From Elusimicrobiaceae bacterium (GTDB taxonomy: Bacteria; Elusimicrobiota; Elusimicrobia; Elusimicrobiales; Elusimicrobiaceae): a stretch of DNA of 14,411 nt. The position numbers and the translations under genes were made by a program. Shown here one piece after another: positions 1 to 6,259 of the stretch (positions are counted from its first letter, which is position 1; each line of letters begins with the position of its first letter). The notes under the pieces were generated by a model, which was not told the origin of the DNA, did no database searches, and saw only the letters and a list, made by a program, of their open reading frames with translations. The stretch is taken from NCBI GenBank assembly GCA_017647245.1, contig JAGCKY010000177.1, positions 1-14,411 on the forward strand. The letters run 5' to 3'.

Positions 1-2
1 AA

Positions 3-857
3 ATGATAGAAAATAAACGCGAACGCCAAGGTCATTTGCGCGACGTAGTCGTAGTGCCGCAGGTGCCGCAAGGAATTCCCGCGCAATTTTTGGCAAACCG
101 CCCCGATGTGCGCAGTGCCGAAGGGCAGTTAATTGCCGCCAATGCGCATATCGGCGTAGCGCGTGCGGCGTATTTCCCGGATATTTCGCTGACGGGTGCG
201 CTCGGTTATGCGAGCAATGATTTAAGTCAGTTGTTTCGCAGTCAAAGCGGAATTTGGGCCATGGCGGGCTCGGTTTCCCAGCCGATATTTGCCGGCGGAA
301 AAATCGTAGCACAAAACAAAGCTGCCAAAGCCCAGCGCGAAGAAATGTTGGCCGCGTATCAAAAGGCCGTGCAAGCAGCTTTTAAAGAGGCGCTGGACGC
401 GTTGAAAGCCAATAAAATTAACCGCGAGACCTTTGATATTCGTTTGAAACAAACGATGGCATTGCGTCGCAGTTATGACTTAACGCGCAAACAGGAAGAT
501 GCCGGACTGGTGGGCACGATGGAAGTATTGGACGTAGAGCGCAATTTGTTGCAAGCCGAAATGTCGCTCGCGCAGGCACGCCAAACGGAACTAGTAGGGC
601 TGGTGAATTTGTCTAAAGCGCTTGGCGGCGGTTGGAACGAAAAATGCGGTTTTGGCCCGTTTGAACAGCAATTGCGTGACGAGGCGGAAATTGCTAACGA
701 GCAAATAGACGCGCAAACAGATGCACAGTTAGCGGCGCAAGCACAAGCCGAAATGCAAGGGCAAAGTGCGGCAGAGCCGCAAGCGCAAACGACGGTAGAA
801 ACGCAAAACGCGTCACCGGCGCAACCGACGGATAATACCGCGCAAACAAGCAAGTAA
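3..857 (+). CDS. Outer-membrane efflux channel of TolC/NodT (OMF) type, C-terminal part
   Basis: This is the outer-membrane exit duct of a tripartite (probably RND-type) efflux pump, which would pair with a periplasmic adaptor and an inner-membrane transporter encoded outside the window. The visible part carries the family's second repeat: VPQGIPAQFLANRPDVRSAE (about residues 20-40), the block around IAANAHIGVARAAYFPDISLTG, then SQPIFAGGKI and a long Ala/Gln-rich helix region with LDALKAN. Family members are usually about 450-500 residues, so roughly the first half is missing beyond the left edge. The frame is open to the edge, and the ATG at base 3 falls inside the homologous region, so it is not the real start. 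After the conserved GGGW (about 209-212) there is an unusual tail of about 70 residues rich in Gln, Ala and Thr. The family call is firm; the substrate cannot be deduced. Confidence 0.9.
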   Translation: MIENKRERQGHLRDVVVVPQVPQGIPAQFLANRPDVRSAEGQLIAANAHIGVARAAYFPDISLTGALGYASNDLSQLFRSQSGIWAMAGSVSQPIFAGGKIVAQNKAAKAQREEMLAAYQKAVQAAFKEALDALKANKINRETFDIRLKQTMALRRSYDLTRKQEDAGLVGTMEVLDVERNLLQAEMSLAQARQTELVGLVNLSKALGGGWNEKCGFGPFEQQLRDEAEIANEQIDAQTDAQLAAQAQAEMQGQSAAEPQAQTTVETQNASPAQPTDNTAQTSK

Positions 858-877
858 TTTTTATTTGTTGTAGTGTT

Positions 878-912
878 AAAAATCCTAAAACATTTTGTTT
901 TGGGATTTTTTT
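878..912 (+). terminator. Rho-independent terminator of the efflux gene
   Basis: A 15-bp stem pairs 878-892 with 896-910 around a TTT loop, with one T-G wobble pair. The right arm ends in a T run (906-912). It begins about 20 bases after the efflux gene's TAA and separates that gene from the pilin promoter. Confidence 0.85.
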
Positions 913-942
913 GTAGTCTTTTTCTCGTTGGGAAAGGGGGGC

Positions 943-970
943 TTGACTTGTTTTTTTTTTTTGGTACAAT
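943..970 (+). promoter_or_regulatory. Sigma70-like promoter of the pilin gene, with poly-T spacer
   Basis: A TTGACT -35 box (943-948) and a TACAAT -10 box (965-970) are separated by 16 bases. A TGG just before the -10 box (962-964) matches the extended -10 pattern TGn. Twelve consecutive T bases (951-962) fill most of the spacer. Transcription would start near 977, leaving a leader of about 30 bases before the pilin ATG. No experiment supports this; the boxes and their placement are seen directly. Confidence 0.7.
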
Positions 971-994
971 GGGGAATGTAGGAACATCAAAACA

Positions 995-1004
995 AAAGGA
1001 GAGG
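995..1004 (+). promoter_or_regulatory. Ribosome binding site of the pilin gene
   Basis: AAAGGAGAGG lies 2-7 bases before the ATG at 1007, depending on which purines pair. It is a strong Shine-Dalgarno match and fixes that ATG as the start. Confidence 0.8.
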
Positions 1005-1006
1005 TT

Positions 1007-1543
1007 ATGAAAAATCGTGCATTCACGCTGATAGAGCTGTTAGTAGTCGTTTTAATTATAGGCATCCTGGCCGCTATTGCTTTGCCACAATATGAAAAAG
1101 CAGTAGCAAAAAGCCGCGTGGCCACGGTGCTGCCGCTGATGCGCCGCTGGCATGACGCCTTGTCTTTATATAAATTGGAGCACGGGTCATATGTAAAAGA
1201 AGAAGATTCTTTACCTTCTGCGGATGACTTAGGTGTTTCATGGCCGCAGAATTGGGAGTGTAGTTCTAATGGTTTAAACTGTTTCTATGATTTATGGTCC
1301 TGTTATGCAAATGGAAATGAAGAGGGTGAGGTAATTTGTCAATCCAACTGGCAAGCAGATGATGACCGTATTATAATCATGCAAACCCAGCCGGATCAAT
1401 CGTTCTATCCTGCCGGAACACGTTTCTGTATGTCTTATAGGTTTTTTAGTGGGGATACAGACACTTCGGCCTGCAAATTCCTTGGAGGTAAACAATCTAC
1501 TTTGGAAGGTGCAGATAGTACCGGGACCCTTTACGAATTTTAG
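1007..1543 (+). CDS. Type IV pilin-like prepilin with a six-cysteine globular domain
   Basis: This is a 178-residue prepilin. The leader MKNRA is followed by F6 and the hydrophobic helix FTLIELLVVVLIIGILAAIA, with the conserved Glu at mature position 5 (E10). Cleavage by a PilD-type prepilin peptidase is expected between A5 and F6; Ala rather than the usual Gly precedes the cut. After the N-terminal helix (to about 58), the rest is less conserved, Trp/Tyr-rich, and holds six cysteines (84, 92, 99, 111, 141, 156). Three disulfides would be possible, and C141-C156 is placed like a pilin D-region. It could be a major pilin, a minor pilin or a type II secretion pseudopilin; the sequence does not decide. 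It is a lone gene with its own promoter and terminator, and no other pilus genes lie nearby, which suggests one of several scattered pilin copies. Confidence 0.88.
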   Translation: MKNRAFTLIELLVVVLIIGILAAIALPQYEKAVAKSRVATVLPLMRRWHDALSLYKLEHGSYVKEEDSLPSADDLGVSWPQNWECSSNGLNCFYDLWSCYANGNEEGEVICQSNWQADDDRIIIMQTQPDQSFYPAGTRFCMSYRFFSGDTDTSACKFLGGKQSTLEGADSTGTLYEF

Positions 1544-1576
1544 TCCCGCGAAAGAAGCTAAAGCAAAACCAATTAT

Positions 1577-1605
1577 AAAAGCGCAAGGAATTTCCTTGCG
1601 CTTTT
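1577..1605. terminator. Bidirectional terminator between pilin and tdk
   Basis: A perfect inverted repeat: AAAAGCGCAAGGAA (1577-1590), one central T, and its exact complement (1592-1605). The stem starts and ends in A/T runs, so a U-tract follows the hairpin in either direction. It sits between the convergent stop codons of the pilin (1543) and tdk (1617), and can end both transcripts, including the long minus-strand operon. Confidence 0.88.
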
Positions 1606-1616
1606 ACTTTTTAAAT

Positions 1617-2198
1617 TTATTTGGCTATTTTTTCTTTCGGCTTGCGGTAGCAGCGGCGGCAACGCGCTTGGTAAGCATCCGTTGTGCCGACTACAATGCG
1701 TTTGGTGTCTTTGGTCATACGTTGCGTAAACGTAGCCGGGTTGCCGCATTTGGTGCAGACGGCGTGATTTTTCGTCACAAATTCTGCTTTGGCCAGTAGC
1801 GCGGCGGTTACTTCAAAAGGTTCGGCGCGGTAATCGGTGTCTAAACCTGCCACAATGACGCGTTTGCCCTGATTAGCCAACTTCTCGCACACTTCCACAA
1901 TGCCTTTATCAAAGAAATTTACTTCATCAATGGCAATCACTTGGGTGTCTTTGGCAACGAGGGGTAAAATATCGGCGGAATTTTTGACACATAAAGCATC
2001 TACTTTGTTTTGATTGTGGCTGATAATACTGCCAATGCCGTAGCGCGTATCTAATTTGGAATTAAACAGTTGTACCTTTTGTTTGGCAATTAGTGCGGTG
2101 CGCACGCGACGGATAAGTTCCTCTGTTTTACCGGAAAACATACATCCGCAAATTACTTCTATCCAGCCCTGCTTTTTAAACATTAAGTTTGGAGTCAT
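1617..2198 (-). CDS. tdk: Thymidine kinase, type II
   Basis: It phosphorylates thymidine to dTMP with ATP in the salvage pathway, in the cytoplasm. The 193-residue product has the P-loop GCMFSGKT (18-25), the DE pair with the presumed catalytic Glu at 91-92, GLDTDYRAEPF (118-128), and four zinc-lid cysteines (C148, C151, C180, C183) around the lasso loop. The usual DEAQFF is DEVNFF here, an Asn for the common Gln. The ATG at 2198 is chosen because AGAGAGG lies 5 bases upstream. An in-frame TTG at 2222 would add eight residues (MRIAREDS) but lacks a clear ribosome site. It is the last gene of the minus-strand run, 35 bases after lptD, and is followed by the bidirectional terminator. Confidence 0.95.
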   Translation of the reverse strand: MTPNLMFKKQGWIEVICGCMFSGKTEELIRRVRTALIAKQKVQLFNSKLDTRYGIGSIISHNQNKVDALCVKNSADILPLVAKDTQVIAIDEVNFFDKGIVEVCEKLANQGKRVIVAGLDTDYRAEPFEVTAALLAKAEFVTKNHAVCTKCGNPATFTQRMTKDTKRIVVGTTDAYQARCRRCYRKPKEKIAK

Positions 2199-2202
2199 GC
2201 TG

Positions 2203-2210
2203 TCCTCTCT
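2203..2210 (-). promoter_or_regulatory. Ribosome binding site deciding the tdk start
   Basis: Read on the minus strand this is AGAGAGGA, placed 4-5 bases before the ATG at 2198. It lies inside the longer version of the frame that begins with TTG at 2222, which favours the ATG. Confidence 0.6.
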
Positions 2211-2233
2211 TGCGATCCTCAAAAGCTATTGTA

Positions 2234-4402
2234 CTACATATCACGTAAATCGTTTTGACTGCGCCACGGATAATACTGCTTGTCCAACGGGTCTTGGGCC
2301 TTATCGCGGGCATTGCCGCCGCATAAAATGTTAATGCGGAAAGCAAAAGACAAGTTGTGATTGCGGTCGCGCACGGTAATTTCGGTAATGGCGTCGTGGA
2401 ATGTTTTGGACAAGCGCAACATTTTATTAAACGCCAGTACGTGTCCGCTTTGCAGTTGCACTCCTGTTCCCAAATCCAATGCCCAAGAACTGTTGGGTAA
2501 GCGTAGGCCAAAGGTGGTGGTAAAGGTATAACGATTGGAGTAAGTTTGATATAACGTGTAGGGGTCTTGATAAGTATCGTAATTGGTCATACCGATACCT
2601 AGCTGTTGGCCTTTGATTACAAAATTAGTCTGCGCGATAAAGGCCTGATTTTTCTCAATTAAATCGTACAAATCTTGCGCAAATAAACTCACCGCGCCAC
2701 CGGGAGATGTGTAACCCGCTTCCAACAAAAACGGCTCAATGCGGTGTTTAAGATGTTGCCAAGAACTATTTTGCGGTCCGTAGTTGGCTAAACTAAATCC
2801 GGTACCAAAACGTACATAGGTATTAAAAGTGGGGCGGAAATAATCTTGCACGTAAATACGGTTGCGCTCCTCGCCTTGGTCGGCAGAGGTGCGGTCTAAT
2901 TTAATAGTACCGGTGGAAAGGCGGCGGGTATATTGGTAGCCGGTATCAATCGTGCCCAAAAAAGTTTCCGTTTGTAAATTTAAATCCGTACCTACACGTC
3001 CTACCCACGCGTCACGGTCCTGATAATTAACATCATTTAATGTAACGTGCTGGTCGTAGAAAACGCTGGGTAAAAAGGTTAGCCCGCGGGTTAAGCGGAT
3101 TGATTTTTCGGTTGTCCAACGGGCATATCCGTCGCGCTGCCACGTTTCTTCCATAAAGGAAGTATTATTGAAATTCACTTCCAAGCGGTGGGTCAGCCGC
3201 ACCAGCGGGTCTTTAAACGGCATGAGTGTGTAATCCAGTTGCGGCAAGTTGCGCTGTTGGGCAATAAACTCGCCGCGTTGCCAATCAAAAATATCCTGTT
3301 GGGTATAGCTCACGCGCAAGGTGGAAGCGCGGCTTTGACGTGCGAGTGAAAAGTTCGTTTGTTGGTCCGGGGTAAAAATGTATGGGTTGCCGCGGAAGAA
3401 AGAATCGTTAAAATACGGGTCGGACACCATACGAAATTGCGTTTGGAATTGATACAACGCGCCGCTGGGATTATTGAAATGGTCGGAACTGTCATACATT
3501 TCCCACCAGTAACCGCCGCGTATACCCCAGCGTTTGGTATCTTGCAATTGGAACGGGTGGCCGTCTACGGTATATTCTTCGTCTTTATCGGCATGGTCAT
3601 TGATGTAATATACTTCAGCGGTACCTTTTAATTTTTCGGTTTCGCGTGCCATCATTTCAAGACCCATACCCACGCCCGATTTCGTGTAATAATCTAAATT
3701 AATTTTTGGGCGGAAAATGGGTATTTCGGTCAGCACGCTGGATGTTAAAAATCCGAACCCGGTATGGTCGCTTTGCGTGAAATCTACATAGGTTGTCCAC
3801 GGTTTTTGGCTTTCTAAAGAACGCCAATATACGGGCAACCACAAAAGCGGCACGCCGTCTAATTTAAATAAAGCGTTCGTGCCGAAAACACGTTTTTCCG
3901 GCGTTACTTTTACATTACCCAGCGTAATGGTGTAATGCGGCGGCGTTTGGTCGCAACACGTTAAAACCGCTTTTTTCAGACGTTGGGTACCGTTCTGGGC
4001 CGAAATAGATTTGGCTGACAAAACACGTAAAGGCGGATACTCGGTATGGATATCTTCGGCATAATAATCTTTGGTTTGATAATTAAAAGACACATTGTTG
4101 CCCTCTACAGTGCCGCCCATACCTTCCACGTGCATCGGACCGGAAGAAGAAATAGTGGTATTTAATTGGTCAAAGGTGATATCTTCTCCGGTGGCGGTAC
4201 GTAATTGTCCGTCGGACGTTTGTTGAATAATTTGAACATTTCCTTTAAGCCCCACCTTTTTGGCGGCGGGATTGGCAGAGGCCTCATCTGCCGTAAAATA
4301 AATAAATCCTTCCTCTTCGTTGGGTTGCGGCAACGTATTGGGCTCACCGCACAGCGGTAGTCCGAGCATACCCAACAACAACAAGAGGATCAGACGTTTC
4401 AT
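2234..4402 (-). CDS. lptD: LPS-assembly protein LptD (OstA/Imp family)
   Basis: This outer-membrane beta-barrel inserts lipopolysaccharide into the outer leaflet together with the lipoprotein LptE. The 722 residues comprise a Lys/Arg-led signal peptide (about 1-19), an OstA-like periplasmic domain (about 30-150, with LKGNVQIIQQ and a GNNVSFNYQTKDYYAEDI segment), the family block PPHYTITLGNVKVTPEKRVF then GVPLLWLPVYWRS (about 154-195), and a long barrel rich in aromatic strands. Length is slightly below the E. coli protein (784). The only cysteines are C18, C149, C150 and C694; the E. coli layout has its adjacent pair at the C-terminus instead. The ATG abuts the TAA of the ROK gene (TAAATG), and no good ribosome site is seen, so translation is probably coupled. 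It sits in an operon of DNA-handling genes rather than with other Lpt genes. Confidence 0.9.
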   Translation of the reverse strand: MKRLILLLLLGMLGLPLCGEPNTLPQPNEEEGFIYFTADEASANPAAKKVGLKGNVQIIQQTSDGQLRTATGEDITFDQLNTTISSSGPMHVEGMGGTVEGNNVSFNYQTKDYYAEDIHTEYPPLRVLSAKSISAQNGTQRLKKAVLTCCDQTPPHYTITLGNVKVTPEKRVFGTNALFKLDGVPLLWLPVYWRSLESQKPWTTYVDFTQSDHTGFGFLTSSVLTEIPIFRPKINLDYYTKSGVGMGLEMMARETEKLKGTAEVYYINDHADKDEEYTVDGHPFQLQDTKRWGIRGGYWWEMYDSSDHFNNPSGALYQFQTQFRMVSDPYFNDSFFRGNPYIFTPDQQTNFSLARQSRASTLRVSYTQQDIFDWQRGEFIAQQRNLPQLDYTLMPFKDPLVRLTHRLEVNFNNTSFMEETWQRDGYARWTTEKSIRLTRGLTFLPSVFYDQHVTLNDVNYQDRDAWVGRVGTDLNLQTETFLGTIDTGYQYTRRLSTGTIKLDRTSADQGEERNRIYVQDYFRPTFNTYVRFGTGFSLANYGPQNSSWQHLKHRIEPFLLEAGYTSPGGAVSLFAQDLYDLIEKNQAFIAQTNFVIKGQQLGIGMTNYDTYQDPYTLYQTYSNRYTFTTTFGLRLPNSSWALDLGTGVQLQSGHVLAFNKMLRLSKTFHDAITEITVRDRNHNLSFAFRINILCGGNARDKAQDPLDKQYYPWRSQNDLRDM

Positions 4403-5365
4403 TTATTTATGTTGTTCCCTATAAATTGCATACATGGCCGCACCGACCCCGCCGATATTGGGATTTTGCGATACTATCAGTTTTAGTTTCTTAAATGGAG
4501 TTTGAATTTGCTGATGGTGTAACACACTTTCCATAGCGGGCAGGAAATACTTGGCCACCCCGGACACACCGCCGGTAAGTACCACCGTATCTACGTCTAG
4601 TATTAGACAAGTATTGGCAATACCGATACCCAGAAAAAAGCCGGTATCTTCCCAAATTTTAAGTGCAAGCGGACAATTTTTTTCGGCCGCGCGTGAGACC
4701 AGTTCAATTTTAAAATCTTTTTCCTGTTCTACCATTTTAGCCAAAATGGATTGCGGATGCTCTAAAATACCTTCCATCACGCGCCGTTTAATGCCAATCG
4801 TGCCGACAAACGCTTCTAAACAGCCCCGCGCGCCGCAACCGCATTGAGGTCCTGTTTTGGTGCTGGCGATTTTGGTATGGCCGATTTCTCCGGCAGTACC
4901 GTTAGAACCTTGATATAATTCTTTATTTAAAATCAGTCCGCCGCCTACCCCGGTGCCCAGCGTAACGACTAAAATGTTATTTCCCTGATGATTTAATACC
5001 GATTCATATACGCCCCACGCGGCCAGTGTGGCATCATTGGCTACATACGGGCGGAGGCCGGTATATTTTTGTAACATATCGGCCAGCGGCCATTCGTCCA
5101 CGTCTTTGAATTTTAGATTGGGATTATAGCGTAAAATACCGTTTTGGTGGTCCACATCTCCCGGTGCGCCTACGCCGACAGCGATAGGTTGTTGCGGATA
5201 TTGAGTTTTAATTTGATTAATAAAATCCGCAATTTGTTTAATGAAATTTTCTGCCCCTTGGGAATAATTCGTTTCCACTTTATCTTTGCGCAAAATTTCG
5301 CCGCGTTCGTCCATGATATACAGCTTTACAAACGTTCCGCCAATGTCTACCCCGATACCAATCAT
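4403..5365 (-). CDS. ROK-family sugar kinase, probably glucokinase
   Basis: It likely phosphorylates glucose or a related hexose with ATP in the cytoplasm. The 320 residues show the ATP-binding DIGGT (7-11), the catalytic Asp in NDA (D111), a second phosphate loop LGTGVGGG (136-143), the ROK motif EIGH (160-163), and the zinc site formed by H163 with C175, C177 and C182 in QCGCGARGCLE. The C-terminal VVLTGGVS (about 266-273) fits the family's nucleotide-binding region. There is no N-terminal helix-turn-helix, so it is an enzyme rather than a ROK repressor. EIGH favours glucokinase, but other ROK kinases (mannokinase, ManNAc kinase) cannot be excluded. Its ATG overlaps the xerC TGA by four bases (ATGA), and AGGAG lies 8 bases upstream. 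Confidence 0.88.
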   Translation of the reverse strand: MIGIGVDIGGTFVKLYIMDERGEILRKDKVETNYSQGAENFIKQIADFINQIKTQYPQQPIAVGVGAPGDVDHQNGILRYNPNLKFKDVDEWPLADMLQKYTGLRPYVANDATLAAWGVYESVLNHQGNNILVVTLGTGVGGGLILNKELYQGSNGTAGEIGHTKIASTKTGPQCGCGARGCLEAFVGTIGIKRRVMEGILEHPQSILAKMVEQEKDFKIELVSRAAEKNCPLALKIWEDTGFFLGIGIANTCLILDVDTVVLTGGVSGVAKYFLPAMESVLHHQQIQTPFKKLKLIVSQNPNIGGVGAAMYAIYREQHK

Positions 5366-6249
5366 AGTTGTTTCTCCTGATTTTTAGGATGCGCGTGTTC
5401 GTACACGCTTTTTAATTTATCCAGTGATACATGTGTGTAAACTTGCGTGGCCAGTAAACTTTTATGGCCCAGCATTTCTTGCAAACTGCGCAAATCACAG
5501 CCGTTATTAAGCAGGTGCGTTGCAAAAGAATGGCGCAAGCTGTGCGGTGTTACTTTGCGTGCGATATTGGATTTAATAGAAAGCGTTTTAACTAAATACG
5601 CCAACCCGTCACCCGTGAGCGGCGTGCCGTTTTTATTTAGAAAAAGCGCTTCCCCCGCGCGCGGATTTCTGCGCGTGGCCAGATAATCGCGCAATGCTTG
5701 CAGCGCTGTTTGCGTGATAGGGATAAAGCGTTCTTTATTACCTTTGCCGAGTACTTTTACTACGCCGTTAAAAAAATCCACATCCGAAATTTTAAGCCCG
5801 GTCAGCTCGCTGCGGCGCATGCCACAAGAATAAAGTAATTCCAAGAGTGCGCGGTTGCGTGCGCCAAAATGTTCACTTCCTGCGGCGGTTTCAATGAGAC
5901 GGTTGGTTTCGTCTACCGTCAGAAATTTGGGCAATAACCGTTCCCGTTTGGGGGCGGGCAACAATTTAAAAGGATTGCTGGGCAGTTGTTCGTTTTCTAC
6001 CAGAAAATTGGCAAAACTGCGCAGAGAAGCAATTTTGCGCAAGGTGGTATTGCGGGCGTATTTATTATTGGAAAGTGAAGCTAAAAAAGCACGCACATTG
6101 GGTAAAGTAAAATCTGTCACGCGGGTACATTTGCGCGCCGCGCAAAAAGCGGTGAACTGCTGCAAATCTTGCTCGTAGCTTTGCAGGGTGTGGGCGGAAA
6201 AATTTTTGTTATGCAGATGTAACAAAAATGCCTGCACCTGTTCTTTCAT
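5362..6249 (-). CDS. xerC: Tyrosine recombinase XerC/XerD
   Basis: This site-specific recombinase resolves chromosome dimers at dif, normally together with a second Xer protein. The 295 residues have the N-terminal SAM-like core-binding domain (about 1-95) and the catalytic domain with all expected residues: R145 (CGMRRSELTGL), K169 (LGKGNKER), H236 and R239 (HSLRH), H262 (LGHKS) and the nucleophile Y271 (VYTHVS). The C-terminal YEHAHPK resembles the Xer tail that contacts the partner. XerC and XerD are hard to tell apart by eye; XerC is preferred because the dprA-topA-xerC order is the common location of xerC/codV. It starts 10 bases after topA ends, with GGAG 6 bases before the ATG inside the end of topA. 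Confidence 0.92.
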   Translation of the reverse strand: MKEQVQAFLLHLHNKNFSAHTLQSYEQDLQQFTAFCAARKCTRVTDFTLPNVRAFLASLSNNKYARNTTLRKIASLRSFANFLVENEQLPSNPFKLLPAPKRERLLPKFLTVDETNRLIETAAGSEHFGARNRALLELLYSCGMRRSELTGLKISDVDFFNGVVKVLGKGNKERFIPITQTALQALRDYLATRRNPRAGEALFLNKNGTPLTGDGLAYLVKTLSIKSNIARKVTPHSLRHSFATHLLNNGCDLRSLQEMLGHKSLLATQVYTHVSLDKLKSVYEHAHPKNQEKQL

Positions 6250-6259
6250 GTGCGCTCCG

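Noticed and set aside
694..1125. 143-codon minus-strand frame over the efflux tail and pilin start
   Set aside because: It crosses a terminator and a promoter pointing the other way and matches no family.
1577..1605. Inverted pair of DNA uptake sequences used as terminator
   Set aside because: The GCGCAAGG arm is not found as an over-represented word elsewhere in the window as far as I can see by eye. GCGCAA is common only because it spells Ala-Gln codons. No Neisseria or Haemophilus uptake core was seen.
1449..1799. 116-codon plus-strand frame running from the pilin into tdk
   Set aside because: It starts inside the pilin in another frame, crosses the bidirectional terminator and ends antisense to tdk.
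4343..4402. Lipobox reading of the LptD signal (C18)
   Set aside because: The residues before Cys are Leu-Pro-Leu, which fit a lipobox poorly, and LptD is a barrel, not a lipoprotein; its partner LptE carries the lipid.
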